Below, piece after piece: positions 54,644-64,000 of a DNA stretch of 64,000 nt. Made by a program: the position numbers and the translations under genes. This DNA is from Legionella drozanskii LLAP-1 (GTDB lineage: Bacteria; Pseudomonadota; Gammaproteobacteria; Legionellales; Legionellaceae): assembly GCF_001467585.1 (NCBI RefSeq), contig NZ_LNXY01000027.1, positions 381,988 to 445,987 of the forward strand, in the 5' to 3' direction. How positions within the stretch are numbered: the first letter of the stretch is position 1; every line of letters starts with the position of its first letter. Below the pieces are notes generated by a model that was given only the letters and a program-made list of their open reading frames with translations, did no database searches and was not told where the DNA came from.

Positions 54644-57600
54644 ATGCGTAGTAAAACAGAAATTCAGATCAATGCAGATTCTTACATAGCTAGTTTTAAT
54701 TCTTTTCTATCACAACAAGATCCTTCAGGTATGGAAAACTTGTCGCTTCTAATAGAAACAGTCAATTCTTTTATAGGAAAATTAAAGAGTATTGATGAAA
54801 AAAACGTAGAGGAAATCAATCTATTAGAGGAAGTCATTTCACCTTTAATAAAAGAGATTAAAGAAGAAATTATAGCGCTGATAAAGCATCAAACACATCA
54901 TCAAGCTAGTGCTAAAAATGTAAAAGAAAAATTACCCAAATCGAATGCTCCATTTTCAATAGAAGATTTTTCTTCTTTAATTGAAGAATATAATAATTTT
55001 CTAAATCCAAATGCAAAACTGCAAGAGGATGCAAAGCTTATTATTGAAGATGTGCCAAAATATATTCAGCTTTTTAGTGATCTTCCCATAGATTTATCTA
55101 ATCCTATTAAAGCAATAACTAAACTGAATGAGGCGTTAAAACGGATTGATAGCAAGCAGATCCGAGAATTAAAAGCCGCACACCAACAGCTTTCTCTCGT
55201 AATTAGATCAGCACAAACTGAGATGATGGAATATTTCTTAAAACAAGCTAATGACAATAAAGCGACAGCCTACATTAAGAAATTGGAAGAATATCAAGAG
55301 ATTTTTAATCAGACTCGCTTTACCCGCTTAGCACCAGAAACCATGGTATCGCTAATTGAAGAATTTAAAAAAATTGTTCACTACGCGATGCAAATAGAAT
55401 CAGCAACTGCCTTAGATAATAGCCCTACCCCTTCTGCCACCATTTCGGTTATTAAAACCGCAAGTGATAAAAAAAGAAAACCCAGAAGAACAACAATTAC
55501 CTTCCAAGGTGATCCTCCTCCTGATGCAGATATAATCAAGAGAAGGGAAAAGGTGGTTTTGGTTTCTGAGCCTACTAAAACGACCTCTCCCTCTTATCAA
55601 GAACAAGTTGATACAATCGATGCAGACACAGCAGAGGTAAATCAAAAACTGCAGAAGCTAGATGCTAAAAATAAAGGCAGAGAGCTAGCATTAAACGCCT
55701 ATAACGATCGGGTGATCAAAGATCAACAAGATAAAATTAAGAAAATTCACGAAAAGATAGCTGTATTAAATAGAGAAAGAAGTCCCTACAAACTTTATTT
55801 AAAAATACTTCTATCGAGAATTCTAAGCGATAGTGAGCAAAGAGAAATTAAGGAACTAAAAGAGAAAGAGTCTATTGCTTCGCAGATTGGAGACACTGTT
55901 AAATCGATTATTCCCTCTCAGCAAGAAACCTTGTCAAACATTACTCAATTCTTAGGTATAGCTAAATCATTAAATGATGTTAAGCGCGAGTTTTCCACAT
56001 CTCACCATGGAGCTACTGTAGAATCTTTAATTGTTAAAGAAACGGAATACTTGGAAAAACTAACTCAACTTTGTAATGAAGCTGAGCAAGAAAGTGAGCG
56101 AATTAATCAACGAATTAATGAAATTCACCATCAAGAAATCCTTAGCTCCTTACCAGCGACTAGGGTTGAAGAAAAATATAAAGAACTAGTTGAGCAAGAA
56201 GGTCCACTCAGTAAGTCTGAAGAAGAATATAAAGCACTCTACGAGCAAAAAGCTGAATTAGCTAAGGCTGAAAAAGAATATAATGCTCTCTGCAAGAATT
56301 TTAATGAAACTTTTTTGACAACCAAAGAGCTGCCAAGTGCTCCTGTAGGTGCTAAGTTAACTGAGTTGTCTTCAACACTTAACAGCCTTAGAGCAGACCA
56401 AAATCTGGCTGTCATCAATGTAGGGACGCGTATTGAGGAACTTAGTAAGATCCCGATGCTGCAGATAGATGAACTTAAAGCACGAGCGACAACTTTTCAA
56501 TCTGAAATTTCTTTATTAAATGATAGATTGAACATTCTTCACGATCATATTGAAAAATACAATGGAGCTGTTGACGCAGTTTTAAATGAGAGAACGCAAT
56601 TTAATCAAGAATGTGTAGATGCGCTTCAGGCCGTCAAAGATTTATTTGAAAAAACCCAACCCCATGCCAAAGCTTATGGTCTGTCTGAGAACGATTTAGA
56701 CAATATAAAATTACAAATTTCCAAAGCAGAAAAGCTTGGAAAATTTCTTCTCACTCAATATAACGCATACCCCCAACCTCTCATCTATGACTCTAAAAAA
56801 CGAGATTATTTAAGTTTGCTAGCAATGGTTAAATTTGATTTAGAAGCTAAGCTATCTGCAGGGAATGGGGCTTTTCTGCAAAAAGCGGTTGAGTTACAAA
56901 AAAATCTAAGCATTTTAAGAGAGAAAGTTAAAAATAATTCCAATTTACTTAAGTTGACTCCGAATGAATTAGCTCATGCAGAAGAATGTTTAAATAAGAT
57001 AGAAACAACATTGAAGGGAGTAGCTAGACCTCAAGTGAAAGATTTATCAAATCCTTTCCGTTTAGATTTCCAAAAATTAACGCGGCTAGATAGGCAACTT
57101 GGAGAGCAAAACCTAGCAATCGATGAGGCCATTGAAAAAGCAAAACAGATAAAAAAAGCTTCTATGGTACAAAATCGTACTAGACCCTCTGTATCTGCAA
57201 ATCTAATACAAAAAAATTCAGAGAAGATATTAAACAGGCAAGCCTCTATTACCCCCGCTCCTCTTGAGCAAAAGACAGTTAAACCTAGCACTGAAGCACA
57301 CCCTGTTATAATACAACCAGTCCGGAAAAGTGAGCCTCAAACAACTCCGAGTTTCGCCAAAGGTAACCATGGTAGTGATTCTGCAGTGCAAGAAGATATT
57401 AAGAGCATGTTGGAGAAATTGGGTAAAGAAGAAGCTACTTCCAGATCGCTTGACGACGAAATAGCCTCCGCTGCTCAAACATTACAAACACCAACTGTTA
57501 TTGAAATTGCAGCAAATAAAGTCTCTGAAAGTGAAAATGCCCCTATAGAAGAAGTTCAAATTATTAAAACAATGATAGACAAAATTGCTAAGGAAATTGA

Positions 57601-58027
57601 ACGTATTAAGGAATTTGATAATAATGATCTTCGTATTCCGATTCTCCAATGCATGAAAGATGAATTAGGTGAACTAGCTAATTCTCCACCGAATAGCTCA
57701 GATGATTTCATTACATTTTCCATAAAGTCGATAAGTCAAGCACTTAGATCAGAACAATCCAACTATCATCGCTTGTCTACTGAGGTCGCAGATAGCTTAA
57801 ATAACTTTATCAATTGGCTTTTGCGACCAATAACTTGGGGAATTAAAGCCTGGAAAGGTGAAACTTATAGAGCGCGCTTTTTCCCCGATTTCTCTGAAAC
57901 TGTTGTTGCTAATGCGGCAGAAGAAGCACATAAGAGTCTGAGACAGTTGCAGCAGCAAAGACTGGAATCGAAAGTGTCTCAGGATGAAGATAACAACTCT
58001 GATGCAAAACTGCCCCTTATAAGCTAG
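54644..58027 (+). CDS. Giant coiled-coil protein, candidate Dot/Icm effector
   Basis: No family is recognised. The 1127 residues have no signal peptide; most is charged helix with coiled-coil character (KDQQDKIKKIHEKIAVL, EKEYNALCKNFNETF, AELAKAEKEYNAL). A basic, proline-containing region at about 275-310 (KKRKPRRTTITFQGDPPPD) breaks the helices. Near the C-terminus FINWLLRPITWGIKAWKGE leads to TYRARFFP, the same closing motif as in the 1943 gene. The tail is polar and acidic (SQDEDNNSDAKLPLIS). A near-perfect PmrA box and TACAAT lie upstream. Together these strongly suggest a secreted effector; experimental proof is absent. Confidence 0.7.
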   Translation: MRSKTEIQINADSYIASFNSFLSQQDPSGMENLSLLIETVNSFIGKLKSIDEKNVEEINLLEEVISPLIKEIKEEIIALIKHQTHHQASAKNVKEKLPKSNAPFSIEDFSSLIEEYNNFLNPNAKLQEDAKLIIEDVPKYIQLFSDLPIDLSNPIKAITKLNEALKRIDSKQIRELKAAHQQLSLVIRSAQTEMMEYFLKQANDNKATAYIKKLEEYQEIFNQTRFTRLAPETMVSLIEEFKKIVHYAMQIESATALDNSPTPSATISVIKTASDKKRKPRRTTITFQGDPPPDADIIKRREKVVLVSEPTKTTSPSYQEQVDTIDADTAEVNQKLQKLDAKNKGRELALNAYNDRVIKDQQDKIKKIHEKIAVLNRERSPYKLYLKILLSRILSDSEQREIKELKEKESIASQIGDTVKSIIPSQQETLSNITQFLGIAKSLNDVKREFSTSHHGATVESLIVKETEYLEKLTQLCNEAEQESERINQRINEIHHQEILSSLPATRVEEKYKELVEQEGPLSKSEEEYKALYEQKAELAKAEKEYNALCKNFNETFLTTKELPSAPVGAKLTELSSTLNSLRADQNLAVINVGTRIEELSKIPMLQIDELKARATTFQSEISLLNDRLNILHDHIEKYNGAVDAVLNERTQFNQECVDALQAVKDLFEKTQPHAKAYGLSENDLDNIKLQISKAEKLGKFLLTQYNAYPQPLIYDSKKRDYLSLLAMVKFDLEAKLSAGNGAFLQKAVELQKNLSILREKVKNNSNLLKLTPNELAHAEECLNKIETTLKGVARPQVKDLSNPFRLDFQKLTRLDRQLGEQNLAIDEAIEKAKQIKKASMVQNRTRPSVSANLIQKNSEKILNRQASITPAPLEQKTVKPSTEAHPVIIQPVRKSEPQTTPSFAKGNHGSDSAVQEDIKSMLEKLGKEEATSRSLDDEIASAAQTLQTPTVIEIAANKVSESENAPIEEVQIIKTMIDKIAKEIERIKEFDNNDLRIPILQCMKDELGELANSPPNSSDDFITFSIKSISQALRSEQSNYHRLSTEVADSLNNFINWLLRPITWGIKAWKGETYRARFFPDFSETVVANAAEEAHKSLRQLQQQRLESKVSQDEDNNSDAKLPLIS

Positions 58028-58040
58028 TTTGCTCCCCCGT

Positions 58041-58063
58041 GCCCCTCCGCGAAAGCGAGGGGC
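58041..58063. repeat. GC-rich hairpin related to a sequence at 49371
   Basis: GCCCCTC-CGCGAAAGC-GAGGGGC. The core CCGCGAAAGCGAG also occurs inverted at 49371-49383 upstream of carB, so it belongs to a dispersed repeat. It lies just after the 54644 gene in a 285-base gap that otherwise holds only AT-rich DNA and a dyad. Confidence 0.5.
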
Positions 58064-58238
58064 CAAGCATTTAATGACTACTTTTCTTAATAAGTAGATA
58101 GAGATCCGGAATCCTCTTTTCACAGAGGGTTTAGGGTCCAAATCTCTTTAAGGCTAAGACCCACAACATCTCATTAAAAATCCCCAAAAAACCACAGCAA
58201 CTTTCTGTTTCTGCTAGTTTAATAATCCCATAAGTCTC

Positions 58239-58258
58239 TTATGCTATGATTAGCATAA
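58239..58258. promoter_or_regulatory. 20-base dyad upstream of the 58313 gene
   Basis: TTATGCTA-TGAT-TAGCATAA has perfect 8-base arms, 55 bases before the ATG. CATAAT at its right end could be a -10, so a repressor at this site would block transcription. The regulator is unknown. Confidence 0.55.
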
Positions 58259-58312
58259 TGTATAAAAAAAGTAAAAGTGACTTAATTTTTCTCATCCTGA
58301 GATTGAGGTATC

Positions 58313-61300
58313 ATGCCTAAGACCCCATACCAAGCAATGCTTGCTTATAATGAATTTTTGAAGAGAAAATTCATATTGCATGGAGCTGATGACTCAAAAC
58401 TAGTTTTATTAACCCCATTCCGTGCAATCGGCACTCCACCAGGCGGCGGTTTACCTTCATTTAGTGAGCTCAGTGAAATAGCAACCCCCAGTACTTTAGA
58501 AAAGAAAAAGGTTTATTCCCATGGCGAAGCCAAGCTCTCAATAGTCAATCAAGATAATAACTATCAGACCACTGTCTATGTCACTACAGCAGAAAAAATA
58601 AGAAGCGCTCTGCGTAATGGCGTTTTTGAAGCAAGTAGTATTCAAGATCCTCTCGCTAAAATGATTGCACAAATCGGTGAATATAAACGCACAGTCTTTG
58701 AGCGCTCCACCGAATTAGGGTTAAAAGTCAGAAAAAACGAAGAAAGATTGGTCGTTGCCGATATGGCACAAAGGTTGATTGAGGCTTTACAGCCGCTGAA
58801 TCGCTCTGTTAATCGCTATCAGTCTGTCAAAACACCTGAAGAAAATTTAGCAACGATTACTAAAAAGCTTAAAAAGCTCAGGGAAAATTTGCAAGAAAAA
58901 ATTGACAGCATGAAGGACAAAAAAGAACAAGCCCCCTACTCTGGGCTCATCCATTGTGCAGCCACCCTGAAATACGCGACCTACCAATATGAAAAATCGC
59001 TAGCAGCGATAAAAAATCCCTCAGAAGAGCAGGTCAGAGCAATTTTAGGCAGTTATGGTAGTAGTGATAATTTATTAAAATATTTTTTACAGCAGCAAAT
59101 AAATACGATCACTCAAATAACGATCGATACAAATTACAGCATTACTGGGCTATATCAAGATGCTAGCGGTTTATCTCAAGCTTTGCTTGATGCTCAATTC
59201 ACTGGTGAAGGCTATTCCAGTCAAATGACGGATTATCATAACACCGTCACTAAAGCCCACAGTTTGGATTTTTCTGCAAAAAAACAAAATGAGCTAGTGA
59301 CTGTTGATTTAGCTGAATATGGTTTCAAACCCAAATCGAAGGTCGATTTAGCAAAGCGAATTGCTTTAATCACACGAAACGAAGAGGGTGGCAAGCTATA
59401 CAAAGACAGTGATGACACTGTCATGTTGATTAACTTCAGAGGGGAGAAGGGAAAAATACCCGGCTACACCGCCGCCAAAAAAGGCTTATTTGTCCTCGTT
59501 AATTTTGGCATCGATGTGGTTTCCTTTGGTCTTGATCTCATGTACTCAGGCGTCTTTGTAGCAGGAGGTGGAGTGAATCTTGCTCTTAGAGCCTTCGGTC
59601 GCGCGCCTTTTAAGATTCCTGCCTTTCCTAGCGAGCAAGCTTTCTTACAAAAATGGGATATTGCTGAGGCTAAATATAAAACACTGAGTGAAACTCAAGC
59701 CCTTTTTGATGACGAAGCGCTTACCCAAGTGCCCAATGGCGGTATCTTTGTAACAGGCATGCAATTTCTCGGTCAGCAACTCACTAATTTTACTCTGAAC
59801 CCCTTAGGTGAAGTGATTAAAGGCGTCACGGTTCATTTTTGGGAAGGTATAAAAGATATTTATAATGATGTAACCATTGGCAGAAATCCAATCAGCGATA
59901 ATGACCTACTACAACTACTCAACTCACGTCTAAAAGACGATGAAAGAATTACTCATCTCCATCAGCAAAAAATTAGGGACTTACATCGTACTTATAAAAA
60001 TCAAATTCCATCTCACAGCGAAATATTTAAACAATTTGATCATTATATCGAAGCAACTGCCGATTATCGGTTAAATCCAGATAGTCCAGAAGATTTTGTA
60101 TCCTGGGCTTCTAATGATTTTACGCGAAGTATCGTTGAAGTGTTTAGCAAAGAAATTTATCGTGCTCATCCCATTGGCAGTCTCGCCTTTACTTTAGCAG
60201 CCTGTACTGCAGCACCAATGGCCATGCCCTTCCTAGTAAAATACTCTTTCTTTCATTTTATGTACACGAAACTGAATATCCCCATAGCAAAAGCCTTGGT
60301 GGGCGAAACGCAGGGACTCATGTCGTCTTTCTCTACCGCTCTGATTAATGGGAAAGCCGCTTTTCTATTCACCGATTTAACCAGTGGTAAAAACAGTCTT
60401 GCTATCCGTGGTGCAGAAATGCTCATTGAAAATCCAGTGCTAGCCGCCATCGTTGGTACAGCCGCTATTGGATTAGGTTTTGAAATTGCTTATAAGGCCA
60501 ATATTCCTTGGTTAAGTAGTTCAATAGCAGACGAAGTGAGGCACGCGGCTTTTCCCTATCTTGAGCTTGGGATCTCAGGCGCAAAATTAGCAGCCATCGT
60601 TATCGAAAGTGGTATTCGCTATGACTGGGAAGAAGAATTTGAACAAGAGCCTGAGATGGATGCAGGGGAAAAAGAATTAGCTATTCAACAAGCCAATACC
60701 AAAGCAGTTCATCAAGCCCGAGCAAGTATAGAAGATTTACGCCCTGAAATTAAAGCAGCGATTACGGTAGGTTACAAAAAAGAGCGAAATATCGAAAATT
60801 TATCCCCAGAAGAGGAAAAACAAATCGATGTCCAAACGACCCAATACCTCGACGCATTCAAAGATGCTCTGCGCTCAGATTACTCTGATTTGATGGTCAA
60901 TTCGCTTGAAGAGGCCATTGCCGACTATGTCCACAGAAATACTTCGCCTTCCGAAGAAATGAAGGACAACATAATCCCCAAATTGCAAGACAACTTCAAG
61001 CGTGCCCGCATACGTCATCAAATTTTGCAACTTGAGCCAGATAACTTACCGCAAGATGAAAAATATAAAATAATGCATTATGTCAACACCCATTATGCAG
61101 ACAATCCCGAATATATTTCTGCAGTAAAATATAAATTAATGGGTGGGCATGAACGAATTGGAGGATTAGCCGGCTCCATAAAAATGGCTCTTTCCTATAT
61201 TCCTGCTCTAAGTCGAGCAAGCGTAGCTCTGATTTTAATTTCAGGATTGGCCATTGCCTCCCTTTTTAATCCCAAGCTCCGTGAACGCAGTTTTAGTTTT

Positions 61301-61945
61301 CAGCCAGTGCAAGATTTGCTGAATAAGGCAAGGGTTGATTTTGGGTTAATCGTGCGGGCAATGGCCAATGTGGTAAGAATGAGCTGGGAATTAGTGGGTG
61401 CTGTCTTACGAGTCCCTATCGTTATTACTTATGCTCTGGTTGCAAGTCCCTTACTTATTGGTCAATACCTCACCTCTTCTCATTATTTTCCGACTCCTAA
61501 CGAAATGAATTCGGTGTTATCTGAGCTGATGTTTGCACCCGGCAAAATCAGCCAAATTTTTAATGCGGTGATTGGTTTTTTCCGTGCAGGCGCTTCTGCA
61601 AAAGACTTAGAAGTAGCAACAAATGATGTGATGTCGCAAGAAACCAGCGAAAATATTATGCAGCTTCAACCTCTAATTCCCCAGACAATTGCCCCTCAAA
61701 AGATCTTGGAGCAGCCGATGGAGGAGTTATTGACACCCGCTGGCGATAGCACATCCCTGATGAATAATCTCTTTGAACAATCTGATACCAAAGAAAAAGA
61801 ACAGCAACAACCGTCCGGGCCAGTGACTAAGGCTCAGCCTGAAAAAGTTAAATCAGAGAGGGAAAAAGCACAATGGCAGCAGCTTCCAAGAGAAGAAGTT
61901 AGCGAAGATCCTCTTAGCACAACCATAAATCAGAAATCCCTGTAA
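58313..61945 (+). CDS. Giant membrane-associated protein, candidate effector
   Basis: No family is recognised. The 1210 residues have no signal peptide. A helical N-terminal 380 residues is followed by hydrophobic segments: GLFVLVNFGIDVVSFGLDLMYSGVFVAGGGVNLAL (about 395-425), IGSLAFTLAACTAAPMAMPFLVKYSF (about 620-645), LAAIVGTAAIGLGFEIAY (about 710), ASVALILISGLAIASLF (about 970) and VLRVPIVITYALVASPLLIGQYL (about 1030). The charged tail has PMEELL and many Lys and Glu. Such internal hairpin-forming segments without export signal are common in effectors inserted into host membranes. ATG at 58313 has GAGGTATC upstream. It convergently meets the peptidase gene, 16 bases apart. Confidence 0.6.
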   Translation: MPKTPYQAMLAYNEFLKRKFILHGADDSKLVLLTPFRAIGTPPGGGLPSFSELSEIATPSTLEKKKVYSHGEAKLSIVNQDNNYQTTVYVTTAEKIRSALRNGVFEASSIQDPLAKMIAQIGEYKRTVFERSTELGLKVRKNEERLVVADMAQRLIEALQPLNRSVNRYQSVKTPEENLATITKKLKKLRENLQEKIDSMKDKKEQAPYSGLIHCAATLKYATYQYEKSLAAIKNPSEEQVRAILGSYGSSDNLLKYFLQQQINTITQITIDTNYSITGLYQDASGLSQALLDAQFTGEGYSSQMTDYHNTVTKAHSLDFSAKKQNELVTVDLAEYGFKPKSKVDLAKRIALITRNEEGGKLYKDSDDTVMLINFRGEKGKIPGYTAAKKGLFVLVNFGIDVVSFGLDLMYSGVFVAGGGVNLALRAFGRAPFKIPAFPSEQAFLQKWDIAEAKYKTLSETQALFDDEALTQVPNGGIFVTGMQFLGQQLTNFTLNPLGEVIKGVTVHFWEGIKDIYNDVTIGRNPISDNDLLQLLNSRLKDDERITHLHQQKIRDLHRTYKNQIPSHSEIFKQFDHYIEATADYRLNPDSPEDFVSWASNDFTRSIVEVFSKEIYRAHPIGSLAFTLAACTAAPMAMPFLVKYSFFHFMYTKLNIPIAKALVGETQGLMSSFSTALINGKAAFLFTDLTSGKNSLAIRGAEMLIENPVLAAIVGTAAIGLGFEIAYKANIPWLSSSIADEVRHAAFPYLELGISGAKLAAIVIESGIRYDWEEEFEQEPEMDAGEKELAIQQANTKAVHQARASIEDLRPEIKAAITVGYKKERNIENLSPEEEKQIDVQTTQYLDAFKDALRSDYSDLMVNSLEEAIADYVHRNTSPSEEMKDNIIPKLQDNFKRARIRHQILQLEPDNLPQDEKYKIMHYVNTHYADNPEYISAVKYKLMGGHERIGGLAGSIKMALSYIPALSRASVALILISGLAIASLFNPKLRERSFSFQPVQDLLNKARVDFGLIVRAMANVVRMSWELVGAVLRVPIVITYALVASPLLIGQYLTSSHYFPTPNEMNSVLSELMFAPGKISQIFNAVIGFFRAGASAKDLEVATNDVMSQETSENIMQLQPLIPQTIAPQKILEQPMEELLTPAGDSTSLMNNLFEQSDTKEKEQQQPSGPVTKAQPEKVKSEREKAQWQQLPREEVSEDPLSTTINQKSL

Positions 61946-61961
61946 CATAGTTGATTTTCGC

Positions 61962-63332
61962 TTAATGATGCCCATAAGTTTTCTTTAAATAATGCATCAA
62001 TGCTCGTAGAGCCATAGCTTCGCCACCTTCAGGCTTGCCTGGTTTACTCGCGAGATTCCAAGCCATAATATCAAAATGGACCCAGGATAAAGATTTCGGT
62101 ATAAAGCGCTGTAAGAATAAAGCAGCCGTAATTGCCCCAGCATAGGGCGAAGGACTCGCATTCACTAAATCAGCAACCGAAGAATTAAGCATCTCTTCAT
62201 AGCCAGAAAACAAGGGTAATCGCCATACTGGATCATTAACAGCTAAAGCAGATTCAGTAATACCCTGCACTAATTGATCATCATTTGAAAACATAGCAGC
62301 AATGTCAGTACCTACCGCAACTCGTGCGGCTCCTGTTAGAGTTGCAAAATCAATCAATAAATCGGGTTGATCTTCACAAGCCTTGGAGATTGCATCGGCC
62401 AATACTAAGCGCCCTTCCGCATCGGTATTATCAATTTCCACCGTTAAACCATTATGCATTTTGATAACATCGCCTGGTCTGAACGAATTAGGGCCTACTG
62501 AATTTTCAACAGCAGGAATATACAATCGCAAATAAACAGGTAACTGTTGGTCCATAATCCATTGTGCCAAACCTATCGCATGAGCAGCCCCGCCCATATC
62601 TTTTTTCATCAAACGCATAGCCGCAAATGGTTTAAGATCCAAACCGCCGCTGTCAAAGCAAACACCTTTGCCAATTAAGGTTATTTTGGGATGATTTTCA
62701 TTACCCCAGGTTAGCGTTGATAAACGGGGGGGAGTCGCTGAGGCTCTACCGACGGTATAGATTGCATTTAAGTTTGAGCTGACTAATTGCTCACCAAGCC
62801 ACCTTTTGAAATGGGCTTTATATTTCACAGAAATCCTGGATACCTCCATGGACAATTCCTGTGGTCCTAATGCATTCGTCGGTCTGTTGATCAAATCACG
62901 AACCAAAAAAATGGCCTCGGACTCCGCTAAAATCCCTGGTAATTCTTCTTTATTAACCAATAAAGTACGCGCTGAGGGCTCCTGTTTTTTATATTCACTA
63001 AAACGATATTGCGCCAAGGACCAGTTAACCTTTGCACTATGCGACAAAACTTCCTGAGCAATATAACAGCCTTTAGGTAATTGGGTTGCTGCATGAGCAA
63101 GCGCTAACATTTGATTACCCTTGCCCGCACCGATGAAGGCCTTGCTTACATGTCCATCCGCTGTATGAATCAGGCTGTAGTCACCCAATTTGCCAGTGAA
63201 TTCACGACTCAGAAGACAAGACCTTTCTGCAGGAGCCAATGCTTCCAATCCTTGTTCCCAATGAGTTTCGGTCACTAAAAATAGTGGGATTGCTTTTTCA
63301 GATTGAATTTCATAAAACATGTCAGCAGGCAT
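61962..63332 (-). CDS. M17-family aminopeptidase, second copy
   Basis: The 456 residues have the M17 motifs LIGKGVCFDSGGLDLKPFAAM, KKDMGGAAHAIGLAQW and NTDAEGRLVLADAI, but the N-terminal domain is shorter and unlike that of PepA at 52609. It resembles the PepB-like/'leucyl aminopeptidase family' group often found beside murJ in Legionella-like genomes (memory, not checked). The ATG at 63332 shares one base with the stop of murJ (TAATG) and has AAGGAG upstream, so it is cotranscribed with murJ. Confidence 0.9.
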   Translation of the reverse strand: MPADMFYEIQSEKAIPLFLVTETHWEQGLEALAPAERSCLLSREFTGKLGDYSLIHTADGHVSKAFIGAGKGNQMLALAHAATQLPKGCYIAQEVLSHSAKVNWSLAQYRFSEYKKQEPSARTLLVNKEELPGILAESEAIFLVRDLINRPTNALGPQELSMEVSRISVKYKAHFKRWLGEQLVSSNLNAIYTVGRASATPPRLSTLTWGNENHPKITLIGKGVCFDSGGLDLKPFAAMRLMKKDMGGAAHAIGLAQWIMDQQLPVYLRLYIPAVENSVGPNSFRPGDVIKMHNGLTVEIDNTDAEGRLVLADAISKACEDQPDLLIDFATLTGAARVAVGTDIAAMFSNDDQLVQGITESALAVNDPVWRLPLFSGYEEMLNSSVADLVNASPSPYAGAITAALFLQRFIPKSLSWVHFDIMAWNLASKPGKPEGGEAMALRALMHYLKKTYGHH

Positions 63333-64000
63333 TATTGCTCCTTCATTTGACCACGGAATTGGGCTACACGAACGCCCGTTAATCCTAAACACAATAAATA
63401 AATAATGACTGCAACCGCTACATGGAATATTAACAGAACTAAACGCATCACAGCGGAGAGCTCTAACCAGTGCTGCACACCACCGACCATCAGGTATAAA
63501 TACAGAGCAATAGCAACATTGGCAATCAATAACTGTATGATAAATTTTATCCATCCTGACGAGGGCTTATAGATACCTCTACGTCTCAGCAAGTACAACA
63601 ACATCCCACAATTGACATACCCGGCCAAAGCAGAAGCAAGGGCAAGGCCTGCATGCGCCAAAGGCCAAATAAATATAGAGCAGAGAATCGAATTCGTAAC
63701 CATAGCCCAGGCCCCTACTTTTACAGGGGTTTTTATATCTTGGCGAGCATAAAAACCAGAAGCAAGAACCTTCACCATCATAAAAGCGGGGACGCCCGAA
63801 GCAAGTGCAATAAGACTTTTTTGTGTTTGCAGAAGATCATTGGGAGAAAATTTACCATAAGTAAAACAACTTGCAATAAGCGGCATGGAAAACATGGCTA
63901 GCCCCAGGCCTGACGGTACGCCAATTAACAACAAGGAACGCAAGCCCCAATCTAAAGTTTTGGAAAATTTCTCCCCCCCTTCCTCAGCATGCCGTCTAGA
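63332..64000 (-). CDS. murJ: Lipid II flippase MurJ (C-terminal part)
   Basis: The frame is open to the right edge, so the N-terminal half lies outside; the TTG at 63943 is not the true start. The 222 visible residues contain helices typical of the last third of MurJ/MviN: LLLIGVPSGLGLAMFSMPLIASCFTYGKFS, LIALASGVPAFMMVKVLASGFYARQDIKTPVK, and VTNSILCSIFIWPLAHAGLALASALAGYVNCGMLLYLLRRRG. The ARQDTKTPVK-like segment is the family signature. It flips lipid II for peptidoglycan synthesis. Confidence 0.94.
   Translation of the reverse strand, partial: SRRHAEEGGEKFSKTLDWGLRSLLLIGVPSGLGLAMFSMPLIASCFTYGKFSPNDLLQTQKSLIALASGVPAFMMVKVLASGFYARQDIKTPVKVGAWAMVTNSILCSIFIWPLAHAGLALASALAGYVNCGMLLYLLRRRGIYKPSSGWIKFIIQLLIANVAIALYLYLMVGGVQHWLELSAVMRLVLLIFHVAVAVIIYLLCLGLTGVRVAQFRGQMKEQ

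Noticed and set aside
58280-58300. CTTAAT near the start of the 58313 gene as a PmrA box
   Set aside because: Only one half-site is present; the expected second TTAAT is missing.

Overview
The window looks like a piece of a Legionella chromosome, probably not L. pneumophila itself. The DNA is AT-rich. The housekeeping genes are gammaproteobacterial: pheA, kdsB, dapA, the suf operon, carB-greA, lptFG, pepA-holC and murJ. Scattered between them are large proteins without signal peptides that resemble substrates of the Dot/Icm type IV secretion system: F-box/ankyrin proteins, an ankyrin protein with a lipid-kinase-like motif, and long coiled-coil proteins. Three of these have a sequence upstream that matches the binding site of PmrA, the response regulator of Dot/Icm genes, as I remember it. 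No rRNA, tRNA, CRISPR array, transposase or phage gene was seen.

Layout. 1-1838: end of an amino-acid permease and pheA. 1943-5080: a coiled-coil protein, followed by about 470 bases of GC-rich inverted-repeat elements. 5550-9413: a minus-strand operon read as fdxA, dinG-type helicase, tsaB, a 59-residue Trm112-like protein, kdsB. 9574-14291: a minus-strand group with dapA, a very short BamC-like lipoprotein, a DUF1704/MATCAP-like putative metallopeptidase, a glutathionyl-hydroquinone reductase and a class III aminotransferase. 14536-18554: plus-strand lipoprotein, 3-hydroxybutyrate dehydrogenase, acetoacetate decarboxylase, motA and motB. 18606-20990: exported proteins, two paralogues flanking a beta-barrel. 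21231-24522: a thiolase running tail to tail into the ankyrin/kinase-like effector candidate. 24713-28347: two related membrane proteins and an AddB-like nuclease. 28358-37480: an accessory block with one large unknown protein, an epimerase, two tandem F-box/ankyrin paralogues and a small membrane protein. 37565-44475: the SUF iron-sulphur operon, rrf2-sufB-sufC-sufD-sufS-sufU-sufT-epmA, with probable operators upstream. 44782-54475: acid phosphatase, greA, carB, an ElyC-like protein, lptG, lptF, pepA, holC. 54644-61945: two giant effector candidates. 61962-64000: a second M17 aminopeptidase and the end of murJ.

The strongest leads are the three PmrA-like boxes, two of which sit exactly 10 bases upstream of a good -10 hexamer; a C-terminal KGE-x3-ARFFP motif shared by two unrelated-looking coiled-coil proteins 50 kb apart; the kinase-like ankyrin protein with a cysteine/phenylalanine cluster near its end; and the ACCAAATTGGT palindromes in front of the suf operon. 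All functional statements rest on reading motifs by eye; no database search was run.
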